Positions 5,929 to 12,831 of a DNA stretch of 17,549 nucleotides are shown in pieces; the first letter of the stretch is position 1; each line of letters opens with the position of its first letter. A program made the translations under genes and the position numbers. Where the stretch lies: positions 1-17,549 of the forward strand of contig CAWBCI010000080.1 in the NCBI GenBank assembly GCA_963787195.1, given 5' to 3'. Under the pieces are notes generated by a model. The model had not been told where the DNA came from. It saw only the letters and a list, made by a program, of their open reading frames with translations, and ran no database searches. Source of the DNA: CAWBCI01 sp963787195. Lineage in GTDB: Bacteria; Bacteroidota; Bacteroidia; Bacteroidales; JAGOPY01.

Positions 5929-7377
5929 ATGAAAAAGCTACTCCTCTCAATGGCAGTGGTGATGATACTGGGATCTTCCCGGGCCCAGAATTTCACATCC
6001 TTTATCACCCACCTGGATTCACTCGAAAACTCAGATGATAAGATGGCGGCGGTGGACAGTTTCATGAATCTGGTAACACCCCTGGGAATTCCTTATATAG
6101 AGGGAGATACGGCAAACTTCATATACCGGGGAGAAGCCTCCACCCTGCAACTGGCCGGTGATTTCAATATGTGGGGGCTCATCCCCGAAACCCTCAGCCA
6201 GGCAGAAGGAACCGATTTCTGGTACATTCAGAAAATTTTCGAAAACGATGCCAGGCTGGATTATAAATTTATTCTTAACAGTAGTAGCTGGATACTTGAC
6301 CCCTTGAACCCAAACCAGGTATGGGGAAGCACCGGGCCGAACTCAGAACTGGCCATGTCTGGATATGTTCAGCCCTGGGAAATATCGTATAATGCTGACA
6401 TCCCGCATGGTATTATTATCCAGGACACTATCGGCAACCCTGATTCTTCGAATATGCACCAGGCCAAAATATACCTTCCCCCCGCTTATTCACCTTCATA
6501 CCCCGGCGGCTACCCAACTGCATATTTCCAGGATGGTTTCGAATACCTTGACCTGGGAAGCGCTCAAAATGTAATGGATAATATTATCGCCGCAGGAATG
6601 ACCGATCCTTTTATTGCAGTTTTCATCAAACCTAATAACAGGAATGCAGAATATGCAGGGACCCTCAGGAATGTTTACCGGCTTTATATTGTGAACGCAC
6701 TTGTTCCATACATCGACAGTGTTTATGCTACCGTTAAATCGGCCCGCGGAAGGGCTATACTTGGCGAAGTATACGGAGGGAATGTCTCGGCGCTGATAGC
6801 CTATAATCACCCGGATATATTTGGCAATTGCGGGCTCCATTCCGCTGCTTTCCTGCCGAATGACTTTGAAGCTTTTAAACTGGTGACCGAAGGGTCCTAT
6901 GAAGATATCCGCTGGTATTCCTTATGGGGTTCTTATGATGATATTTTTCAAAATATGAGAGACTTCAGGGACAGCCTGACTGAAACAGGTTATGATCTGG
7001 AATGGAAGGAACTGCATGAGGGTCGCAGCTGGGGGCTTTGGAGAGCTAATATCGACAGCCCGCTGGAATACTTTTTCCCCAAGGGCTGGTCAGGTATACA
7101 AGATGCAACCGACCTTCCTCCGATGGAGGTAAAGATAGCTCCCAATCCCTCAAGAGATGGCTTCAGGATCAATTTCCAAATGCCTTCCAGTGGCAACTGG
7201 GAATTATTGCTCAGCGATGTGAAGGGGGAAAAAATCAAAACAATACAGGGCCATGCCATGAAAGATGAACAAGTTGAGCTCTTTCTCTCCACCCCCGATC
7301 TAAGCAATGGCATTTATATTTATAAACTCAGCACAGGATCTGAGAATTCCAGCGGTAAGATCCTGATCTCAAAATAA
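5929..7377 (+). CDS. T9SS-exported esterase-fold protein, probable pseudoenzyme
   Basis: The 482-aa protein has a Sec signal peptide (residues 1-19, ending SRAQ). An early-set (CBM48/AMPK-like) beta-sandwich with LAGDFNMWG (75-83) covers about 62-145. An esterase-D/enterochelin-esterase-like alpha/beta-hydrolase domain (PF00756 type) covers about 155-385, and a type A T9SS sorting domain starts at VKIAPNPS (401-408) and runs to the end. The nucleophile elbow, normally G-x-S-x-G-G, reads GEVYGG (279-284) with Val281 in place of Ser. The usual catalytic His before the W..WR motif is Arg366 in EGRSWGLWR. The acid region GSYDD (334-338) is kept. Hydrolase activity is therefore unlikely by the normal mechanism, and a binding role at the cell surface is one possibility. 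It lies 17 nt after the DoxX gene, and the reading frame is intact. Confidence 0.85.
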   Translation: MKKLLLSMAVVMILGSSRAQNFTSFITHLDSLENSDDKMAAVDSFMNLVTPLGIPYIEGDTANFIYRGEASTLQLAGDFNMWGLIPETLSQAEGTDFWYIQKIFENDARLDYKFILNSSSWILDPLNPNQVWGSTGPNSELAMSGYVQPWEISYNADIPHGIIIQDTIGNPDSSNMHQAKIYLPPAYSPSYPGGYPTAYFQDGFEYLDLGSAQNVMDNIIAAGMTDPFIAVFIKPNNRNAEYAGTLRNVYRLYIVNALVPYIDSVYATVKSARGRAILGEVYGGNVSALIAYNHPDIFGNCGLHSAAFLPNDFEAFKLVTEGSYEDIRWYSLWGSYDDIFQNMRDFRDSLTETGYDLEWKELHEGRSWGLWRANIDSPLEYFFPKGWSGIQDATDLPPMEVKIAPNPSRDGFRINFQMPSSGNWELLLSDVKGEKIKTIQGHAMKDEQVELFLSTPDLSNGIYIYKLSTGSENSSGKILISK

Positions 7378-7495
7378 TCAGGACCCTGTATGAATTTTAC
7401 TCCTATCAGTTAACAAAACTTCCTGTTAAGTGTTAAGTCTATAAGTTATTTGCAATTTTCCATCTTGATTCTTCAATCTTCAATAATTAACGTTT

Positions 7496-8170
7496 ATGCT
7501 TCCTAAGACGATCATTCACAACGTAATAAGCCTTGACGGGGCTGTTACCGGGTTTACGGTGGACCTGGAAAACTATTATGCAATAGCAGGAACCTTTAAT
7601 CCCGACGCTAAACTGGTTGGCTCTGCCACAGCTAATTCAGGCATTGAAATGTACAGTGATGGGGTTCCCGAAGAAAAGGAGAGTGACTTCATTAAACCCC
7701 GTATAACTGAAAATGATAACAGGCCCTACTGGGTCATTCCTGACACTTCCGGCAGGCTCATGGGAAAAGTACACGTTTTCAGGCGCTTAGAATACTGCAA
7801 GGATGTAATTATGATACTTTCGGCCAAAACTCCGGAAAATTATGCCCGTTACCTCATGGAAAGGAATTATGAGATTATTTATGCCGGTGAAGACAATATA
7901 GATTTCCGTCAGGTCCTGGAATTACTTCATGAAAAGTATCAATGTGATGTTGTACTGACCGACAGCGGCGGCACCCTCAACCGCTTATTGCTTGAGGAAG
8001 GCCTGGTAGATGAAATCAGCCTCATGATATCCCCTGTAATCACCGGAACCGGACAACCCCGGCTCTTCAGTCAGCTTCAGACGGGCGATAAGCCAATAAA
8101 ACTGGAGCTGATCAAAGAGGAAAAACAAAGTAACCAGGATATGCATCTGCAATATAAAGTGCTTAAGTAG
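7496..8170 (+). CDS. RibD C-terminal-domain (DHFR-like) reductase
   Basis: This 224-aa cytosolic protein consists of only the RibD_C/dihydrofolate-reductase-like fold (PF01872). It has the N-terminal SLDG motif (12-15), the NADPH-site block DSGGTLNRLLLEEGLVDE (156-173), and the following strand ISPVITGTG (178-186). There is no N-terminal deaminase domain, so it resembles the stand-alone archaeal-type 2,5-diamino-6-ribosylamino-pyrimidinone 5'-phosphate reductases rather than bifunctional RibD. The pyrimidine substrate is a guess from the family; many such proteins act on unknown substrates. The start at 7496 places the first beta strand properly. No riboflavin gene is adjacent. It converges on the hydrolase gene with only 14 nt between the stop codons, and I see no hairpin there. 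Confidence 0.8.
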   Translation: MLPKTIIHNVISLDGAVTGFTVDLENYYAIAGTFNPDAKLVGSATANSGIEMYSDGVPEEKESDFIKPRITENDNRPYWVIPDTSGRLMGKVHVFRRLEYCKDVIMILSAKTPENYARYLMERNYEIIYAGEDNIDFRQVLELLHEKYQCDVVLTDSGGTLNRLLLEEGLVDEISLMISPVITGTGQPRLFSQLQTGDKPIKLELIKEEKQSNQDMHLQYKVLK

Positions 8171-8184
8171 AAAACTGCCAGGCT

Positions 8185-8922
8185 TTATTTTACTGGTTTC
8201 CTTTTATGTTTCAGGAACCATTTGTACAATTTGGGATTATTATATGCAGGTGTCCAGGCATCGTGCCCTACATTGGGGTAAGTTGTGAATTTCACGGGAT
8301 TTCCCATATTCCTTAAGATCTGGACCATCAATATATCCGTTTCTATAGGCACCACATTGTCTTTTTCTCCGTGAAACACCCAGATAGGTGTATCTTTCAG
8401 AACTTCAGCCCTGGTCAGGTCGCCTTCTCCGCAAACAGGGGCTATCGCAGCAAAACGATGAGGATAGGCCATCGCCAGCGCATAGGTTCCATATCCGCCC
8501 ATACTCAGCCCGGTGAGATAGATGCGGTTCGTATCGACATTATATTTTGCCACCACAGAATTCAGCAGGTCATTAAGCGTATCCACCGACCAGCGCATAC
8601 CTTCGGGACATTGCGGTGATACAATTATGAATGGAAATTGTTTGCCTTCGGCGATGAGTTTTGGCGGGCCGTTTTTCTTCACGATCTCAATATCGGTTCC
8701 CCTTTCCCCCGACCCGTGTAAAAAAAGTATCATGGGCCAGGCTGCCCCATCGGCCTGGTAGCCTTGAGGGAGGTAAAGCAGATACTGTACTTCCGTACCT
8801 TCCCCGTTTTTATTTTTCAGTTCCTCAACGCTCTGCTGGGCAGAAAGCCCTGAGTAGAAAATGCTTATCAGAAATATTATACTGAATGTCCTAAGGAATA
8901 CAAAAAATGTTTTTGTTTTCAT
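8185..8922 (-). CDS. Secreted alpha/beta hydrolase (predicted esterase/peptidase)
   Basis: This 245-aa protein has a signal peptide (residues 1-28, cleavage near GLSA-QQ) and no lipobox, so it should be periplasmic or released. The rest is one alpha/beta-hydrolase domain with oxyanion-loop motif HGSGERG (69-75), nucleophile elbow GLSMGG (Ser140), acid Asp188 in HGEKDNVVP, and His220 in GHDAW. All three triad residues are present, in contrast to the esterase-fold protein encoded at 5929-7377. It resembles the predicted peptidase / PHB-depolymerase-like esterase group (COG4099 type). The substrate is unknown; carbohydrate or phenolic esters are plausible. It has its own promoter on the - strand about 25 nt upstream. 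Confidence 0.88.
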   Translation of the reverse strand: MKTKTFFVFLRTFSIIFLISIFYSGLSAQQSVEELKNKNGEGTEVQYLLYLPQGYQADGAAWPMILFLHGSGERGTDIEIVKKNGPPKLIAEGKQFPFIIVSPQCPEGMRWSVDTLNDLLNSVVAKYNVDTNRIYLTGLSMGGYGTYALAMAYPHRFAAIAPVCGEGDLTRAEVLKDTPIWVFHGEKDNVVPIETDILMVQILRNMGNPVKFTTYPNVGHDAWTPAYNNPKLYKWFLKHKRKPVK

Positions 8923-8947
8923 TTTTAATGACTTGATATAGTTGGAA

Positions 8948-8977
8948 CAAAATTAAAGCTGAAAAGATCGTTTTCAA
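8948..8977 (-). promoter_or_regulatory. Bacteroidota-type promoter of the secreted hydrolase gene
   Basis: Read on the - strand, TTG (complement of 8975-8977) is followed after exactly 19 nt by TAATTTTG (complement of 8948-8955). This matches the Bacteroidota sigma-ABfr consensus TTG-N19-21-TAnnTTTG. Transcription should begin near 8941, giving a leader of about 20 nt to the ATG at 8922. It is the best promoter match in the window. Confidence 0.65.
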
Positions 8978-9030
8978 CCTTCATGCTTCAATAATTGATA
9001 AAATTCCAAATCCCAGGTCCTTAGTTGGAA

Positions 9031-9100
9031 GTCGTTGGTCGTTGGTCGTTAGTCGTTAGTCGTTGGTCGTTGGTCGTTAGTCGTTAGTCTTTAGTCTTTA
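9031..9100 (+). repeat. Heptanucleotide tandem array, ten units
   Basis: Ten consecutive 7-nt units begin at 9031. In order they are GTCGTTG x2, GTCGTTA x2, GTCGTTG x2, GTCGTTA x2, GTCTTTA x2. The units occur in identical pairs and the first eight form two perfect 28-bp copies, so duplication acted at 7, 14 and 28 bp. The array is non-coding. Confidence 0.95.
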
Positions 9101-9175
9101 GTCATCTCATTCATCCTTATACAATTTTCAATATTCTATATAATATTTAATATTTCATGTTCCCCCTACGTGGTC

Positions 9176-9254
9176 CTCCGTGAAAATCTCCGTGACTCTC
9201 CATGAAACAAATAAAAAGGCTGCAAACGTGATACTTTTTTTTATTACACGGAGA
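9176..9254. repeat. CTCCGTGA-type repeats with inverted partner
   Basis: CTCCGTGA occurs at 9176-9183 and 9188-9195, and the variant CTCCATGA at 9198-9205. The inverted sequence CACGGAGA at 9247-9254 can pair with TCTCCGTG at 9187-9194 across a loop of about 52 nt that includes a run of T. Function unknown. Confidence 0.6.
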
Positions 9255-9352
9255 AAGTATTGATCATTAATCATTTAACATTCATAATTAATAATCTCTC
9301 ATTATTTCATTAAACCTTCAACATTGTTTCTGTTTCATCCTTAAACAATCTG

Positions 9353-9360
9353 AACCTTTG
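9353..9360 (+). promoter_or_regulatory. Weak -7 box upstream of the sugar dehydrogenase gene
   Basis: AACCTTTG differs from TAnnTTTG at one base and lies 34 nt before the ATG at 9395. CTG at 9330-9332, 20 nt upstream, is a one-mismatch TTG box. Tentative. Confidence 0.3.
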
Positions 9361-9394
9361 CCTTTATCTATTTGTTTTTCAGAAAAAGAATAAG

Positions 9395-10774
9395 ATGAAA
9401 AAATATACAAGCCTGATTATTATATCATTTCTATTTATCCTCCCCTTTTCAAAAGTAGAATCGCAGGTCACACTTGAACAAACGACGGTTGACACCTCAA
9501 CAGTGATCAGCGGCCTGGATGTCCCCTGGGAAATGCTCTGGGGCCCCGACAATATGCTTTGGGTTACCGAACGCTTTGGCAGGGTAAGCAGGATAAATCC
9601 TCAGACCGGCACACAGCATGTCATCCTGGATTATTCTTCGGTGGTAGAGCAGAGCGGTGAATCGGGGATGCTGGGAATGAAACTGCACCCGCATTTTGCA
9701 GATACACCTTATGTTTATATCGCTTATACATATCTGAATTTAGGGAATCTCACTGAAAGAGTTTCCCGCTTCGAATATGACGGATCACAACTGGTCAATG
9801 AAAGCGTTTTAATCGACGGGATTCCGGGAAATGTAAACCATGACGGCTGCCGTCTTTTGTATGCAAACAATAAACTTTTCATCACTACCGGTGATGCCCT
9901 TAACCAGGCTGCCCCGCAAGACCTGCAGAGTCTGAACGGGAAGATCCTCCGGATCAATCCGGATGGAAGTATTCCTGATGACAATCCATTTCCAGGCAGC
10001 CCTGTCTGGTCATTCGGACACAGAAACCCGCAGGGACTTATGCAGGCTCCGAACGATACGATTTACAGCTCAGAACACGGCCCTTCCAACGATGATGAAG
10101 TGAATATTATTGATAAGGGCAGGAATTACGGCTGGCCCGATGTGCAGGGCTTTTGTAACCTCCCTGCTGAAATCACTTTCTGCCAGGCTCATGATGTGAA
10201 GGAGCCTCTGGTAGCATGGACACCAACCATCGCTCCGGCAGATATAGTCTGGTATGATTCTCCGGCTATCCCCGAATGGGACGGCAGTATATTGCTGGTA
10301 ACCCTAAAAAACAAGCGGATCTATGAACTGGAAATGAACGCCACAGGCAGTGCGGTGGATAATGTGAAGGAATGGTTCAATAATTACTGGGGGCGCCTCA
10401 GGGACATCTGCATCTCGCCTGACGGGAGCATTTACCTGGCCACCAACGGACCTCTTTCCAACGATACGGAACCTTTCACCCATAAGATAATACATGTCTG
10501 GAATCCAAATTACCAGGGTACGGGGGATTTTCAAAATAAAGCACATGCCCTGATCAGCCCGAATCCAGTTAAAAGCACCTCAAGGGTTTTGACAGGCCGG
10601 GAAATTCAGAATGGGGAATACTTTTTATACAATGCTTCAGGTATGAAAGTTAATGCGGGATATTTTAAGGGGAAGGAATTTTTTATACGGAATGATCATT
10701 ATGCCCCTGGCTTATATCTTTTGATGATAAGGGGAGATAATTATCTGAGTGAAAGTAAAATAATCATGGAATAA
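9395..10774 (+). CDS. T9SS-exported PQQ-type soluble sugar (aldose) dehydrogenase
   Basis: The 459-aa protein has a Sec signal peptide (1-24, ending VESQ), a six-bladed beta-propeller of the GSDH / soluble aldose sugar dehydrogenase family (PF07995 type, about 36-370), and a T9SS sorting domain starting near LISPNP (386-391). Family motifs are GESGMLGMKLHPHF (88-101), NHDGCRL with probable catalytic base His149, TTGDALNQ (164-171), GHRNPQGL with Arg210 (208-215), SEHGPSNDDEVN (226-237), GRNYGWP (242-248), and Lys305 near the PQQ site. Cys152 replaces a usual glycine after the His. Members oxidise aldoses with PQQ and pass electrons to an external acceptor. PQQ synthesis genes are not in the window, so the cofactor may be imported or the activity different. 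It would be displayed at or released from the outer membrane. Confidence 0.85.
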   Translation: MKKYTSLIIISFLFILPFSKVESQVTLEQTTVDTSTVISGLDVPWEMLWGPDNMLWVTERFGRVSRINPQTGTQHVILDYSSVVEQSGESGMLGMKLHPHFADTPYVYIAYTYLNLGNLTERVSRFEYDGSQLVNESVLIDGIPGNVNHDGCRLLYANNKLFITTGDALNQAAPQDLQSLNGKILRINPDGSIPDDNPFPGSPVWSFGHRNPQGLMQAPNDTIYSSEHGPSNDDEVNIIDKGRNYGWPDVQGFCNLPAEITFCQAHDVKEPLVAWTPTIAPADIVWYDSPAIPEWDGSILLVTLKNKRIYELEMNATGSAVDNVKEWFNNYWGRLRDICISPDGSIYLATNGPLSNDTEPFTHKIIHVWNPNYQGTGDFQNKAHALISPNPVKSTSRVLTGREIQNGEYFLYNASGMKVNAGYFKGKEFFIRNDHYAPGLYLLMIRGDNYLSESKIIME

Positions 10775-10796
10775 GGCAATTTATAAGCTATTTGCT

Positions 10797-10827
10797 GACA
10801 GATCCCGGCCTGCGCCGGGATGACGAT
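10797..10827 (+). repeat. REP-like palindromic repeat, left copy
   Basis: This 31-nt unit starts GACAGATCC, ends GGATGACGAT, and folds into an 8-bp hairpin (10802-10809 with 10814-10821, loop CTGC). It is matched by an inverted copy at 10910-10940. It begins 22 nt after the sugar dehydrogenase stop codon. Confidence 0.8.
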
Positions 10828-10844
10828 CATCAGGGTATTATAGA

Positions 10845-10898
10845 AAAAGCGGTGCGGCATAAATTTGAAAATTTTCAAATTTATGCCGCACCGCTTTT
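10845..10898. terminator. Perfect 54-bp palindrome, probable bidirectional terminator
   Basis: The two 27-nt arms (10845-10871 and 10872-10898) are exact reverse complements with no spacer. Each arm runs from AAAAGCGG through a GC-rich part to AAATTTGAAAA. Transcribed in either direction, it gives a long GC-rich-based hairpin ending in TTTT. It lies between convergent transcription units (sugar dehydrogenase + and the nuo operon -), where a shared terminator is expected. Confidence 0.75.
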
Positions 10899-10909
10899 AT
10901 GTAAAAAAT

Positions 10910-10940
10910 ATCGTCATCCTGACGCATGTCAGGATCTGTC
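10910..10940 (-). repeat. REP-like palindromic repeat, right (inverted) copy
   Basis: This is the inverted copy of the 31-nt unit at 10797-10827, identical in its 9- and 10-nt ends. Its hairpin stem (10916-10923 with 10928-10935) differs from the left copy at two base pairs, both changed on both sides so that pairing is kept. Read on the - strand, the stem is followed within 8 nt by six T (complement of 10902-10909 region), so this copy could help terminate the nuo transcript. Confidence 0.8.
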
Positions 10941-10953
10941 TGCAAAATGCAGA
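10939..10953 (-). other. Small stem-loop after the last gene of the nuo operon
   Basis: TCTGCA (10939-10944) and TGCAGA (10948-10953) form a 6-bp stem with a 3-nt loop, 10 nt downstream of the stop codon of the 112-aa gene on the - strand. It adjoins the right REP-like copy. Confidence 0.4.
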
Positions 10954-10963
10954 AAGGGTATCT

Positions 10964-11302
10964 CTACTTCTTGTCCTTCTTATAGTACCAGTAACGATCA
11001 TCGATCTTGTCGGTGTACTGGTTCCAGTATGCCGGAGAGACATTCCTGCCATCCCTTGTTTTGAGGGCCATCTCGTAAACAGCGATAACCGGATTGAAGA
11101 CCAGGTCGGTAACCCCGATCACATAAGTCACAGGAGCCCCTTCTTCTGCTGCTTTCTCCTCCTGTACCTTCACCTCATAGCCATTAAAATCAAGGATATC
11201 CTTCAGGAAAGCGAGCCTGCCTTTATCCACGCCTTTTTCAACTACAGTGCAGCGTACGCCTTCGATTTCTTCAACTATATGTTTTCCTTTATTTAGTCCC
11301 AT
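10964..11302 (-). CDS. Hypothetical protein at the end of the nuo operon
   Basis: I do not recognise this 112-aa protein. It is soluble, with no signal peptide or membrane segment. The first half alternates charged helices and strands (GVRCTVVEKG, GRLAFLKDILDFNGYEVKVQEE), a middle part VTYVIGVTDLVFNPVIAVYEMAL (58-80) looks like two buried strands and a helix, and the C-terminus is aromatic and basic (AYWNQY, DDRYWYYKKDKK). It starts 12 nt after the nuoN stop codon, which strongly suggests co-transcription, and the REP/palindrome follows directly, so it is the last gene of the unit. An accessory, assembly or regulatory role for complex I is possible but is only inferred from position. The reading frame is well formed and independent of the palindromic DNA. 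Confidence 0.75.
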   Translation of the reverse strand: MGLNKGKHIVEEIEGVRCTVVEKGVDKGRLAFLKDILDFNGYEVKVQEEKAAEEGAPVTYVIGVTDLVFNPVIAVYEMALKTRDGRNVSPAYWNQYTDKIDDRYWYYKKDKK

Positions 11303-11314
11303 GGTACAGAATTT

Positions 11315-12742
11315 TTAATTCAGAACTCCTATACTGAGTGAATTGATAATTTCGTAAATCTGGCTGTAAAAGCCCAGGAATACTATACCCAGCGTACAAA
11401 GTATGAGTCCGATCTTGGTTGGCCAGTCGCTCTTGAAATGAGCAATCGGCGTTTCATTTTTATTGATGAACATAGCTTTTACCACCAGCAAATAATAATA
11501 AAGTGAAACCGTGGCATTTAATACCGCGATAAAAACCAGCCAGTAATATCCGGCAGAGGCGGCCGAAGTAAACAGGAAAAACTTCCCGAAGAATCCGGCA
11601 ACAGGTGGTATCCCAGCCAGAGAGAATAAGGAAAGCATCATCAGCAGGCTGAGTTTGGGGTTGGTTTGGTAAAGACCATCGTAATCGTCCATAGTCTCTT
11701 TTCCTGTGATGGCCGATACTGCTGAAACCACACCGAATGCGCCAAGATTTGAAAAAATATAAACCAGCACAAAATATATCACTGAGGTCATACCCATCTG
11801 CGATCCCGGCAACATACCAAGAAGTATAAAACCGGCCTGTGCGATGGATGAAAAAGCCAGGAACCTCTTCATGTTTTTCTGCCTTAAAGCAAACAGGTTA
11901 CCGATAGTCATGGTCAGTATTGAAATGAAATAAAGTACATCCGCCCAAAGATATGCGAGAGAACTAAAAACCCTGTAAAGTATCAGGATCAGGACGAAGG
12001 AAGCTGCTCCTTTTGATATAACCGAAAGATAAGATGTGACGTTAACGGGTGCGCCCTCATACACATCTGCTGTCCAGAGGTGGAAAGGCACCAGGGAAAT
12101 CTTGAAAGCCATTCCGGCAAAGAAGAAAATGAAGGCAAGCACCTGCAGAGGCTCTGCTCCGTATGCAGCTTTCACTTCATCAAAATAAACCGAACCGGTA
12201 GTTCCGTATATCATCGATAAACCAAAAAGAAGCACACCTGAAGAAAGGGCGGATGAAAGGATCAGTTTAATCCCTGCTTCGGCGGATTTGGTTTGTTGAT
12301 GTACATAAGCCGCCAGGGCAGCGATCGGCAAAGTGGCTAACTCAAGGCCGATATAAAACATGAGGAAATCACCGGCCGAGATCATGAAGTTCATCCCTAC
12401 CAAAGTTGAGATGAGAAGTATGAAATACTCGCTGATCTTGTCTTTGTTAGTATCCTGCTTCAGCCAGGTTACTGATTGCACAAGTATAAGGAATGTCCCC
12501 ACATTCAGTATGTTTTTCATCAGTATGGTCAGATGGGAGGTGATATACATACCTCCGAAAAGGCTCCCGGTTTTTGCCGGAAGAAAACCAACTAACATAT
12601 TCAGGAAAAACAGGCCGATTGCAATCGGTATGATCCTGTGTTTTTGGCCGGGTTTAAGGTTTAGCTCCACAATCAGCAGGATCATTGCCATAATGACCAG
12701 CAGTATCTCGTGTCGCATTGTAAGAAAATCGTTCAGGTTCAT
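11315..12742 (-). CDS. nuoN: NADH-quinone oxidoreductase subunit N
   Basis: NuoN is one of three antiporter-like proton-pumping subunits in the membrane arm of respiratory complex I. The 475-aa protein has about 14 hydrophobic helices, which is the usual size. Conserved channel residues are visible: Glu134 in GLELATLP (TM5), Lys214 in AFKISLVPFHLW (TM7) followed by the family signature DVYEGAPVNVTSYLSV, Lys244 in VISKGAA (TM8), and Lys387 in the GIPPVAGFFGKF block (TM12). It follows nuoM after an 89-nt gap that is AT-rich and shows no hairpin or clear promoter, so it is probably on the same transcript. Confidence 0.97.
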   Translation of the reverse strand: MNLNDFLTMRHEILLVIMAMILLIVELNLKPGQKHRIIPIAIGLFFLNMLVGFLPAKTGSLFGGMYITSHLTILMKNILNVGTFLILVQSVTWLKQDTNKDKISEYFILLISTLVGMNFMISAGDFLMFYIGLELATLPIAALAAYVHQQTKSAEAGIKLILSSALSSGVLLFGLSMIYGTTGSVYFDEVKAAYGAEPLQVLAFIFFFAGMAFKISLVPFHLWTADVYEGAPVNVTSYLSVISKGAASFVLILILYRVFSSLAYLWADVLYFISILTMTIGNLFALRQKNMKRFLAFSSIAQAGFILLGMLPGSQMGMTSVIYFVLVYIFSNLGAFGVVSAVSAITGKETMDDYDGLYQTNPKLSLLMMLSLFSLAGIPPVAGFFGKFFLFTSAASAGYYWLVFIAVLNATVSLYYYLLVVKAMFINKNETPIAHFKSDWPTKIGLILCTLGIVFLGFYSQIYEIINSLSIGVLN

Positions 12743-12831
12743 AATGTTATTTTCAGTTTAAACTCCTGAATCCAGTTAATTCTTCAAGTTATCGTTTATC
12801 TTAATTTCTTTATTCTCAATCATTTTACCCC

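Larger units (their letters stand above)
8923..9394. other. 472-bp intergenic region between divergent genes, built of short repeats
   Basis: This stretch holds no gene I can support. It contains a - strand promoter (8948-8977), the heptanucleotide array (9031-9100), an AT-rich run of ATATTnAATATT-like units (about 9127-9160), three CTCCGTGA-type units with an inverted partner (9176-9254), an ATTAAT-rich run (about 9261-9296), and a weak + strand -7 box (9353-9360). Confidence 0.7.

Noticed and set aside
6496..6840. Open frame of 114 codons on the - strand
   Set aside because: It lies inside the T9SS esterase-like gene and has no recognisable motif.
8171..8184. Terminator between the convergent reductase and hydrolase genes
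   Set aside because: The 14-bp gap and adjoining bases show only a GCC/GGC match too small to form a stable stem.
9031..9100. Heptamer array considered as a CRISPR
   Set aside because: The repeats are contiguous 7-mers with no unique spacers, far too short for CRISPR repeats, and no cas genes are present.
10792..11064. Open frame of 90 codons reading through the palindromic element on the + strand
   Set aside because: Its peptide comes from translating the REP-like hairpins and palindrome, a typical artefact of such repeats, and it runs opposite to the credible 112-aa gene.
10865..11296. Open frame of 143 codons on the + strand opposite the 112-aa gene
   Set aside because: It begins inside the palindrome, then mirrors the - strand gene, and shows low-complexity composition without domain motifs. 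The - strand frame fits the nuo operon spacing.
12360..12761. Open frame of 133 codons on the + strand
   Set aside because: It is antisense to the start of nuoN, and its hydrophobic look comes from the complement of membrane-helix codons.
12743..12831. Separate promoter for nuoN in the 89-bp gap after nuoM
   Set aside because: The gap is AT-rich, but I found no TAnnTTTG box with a TTG partner, so I kept nuoN in the operon.
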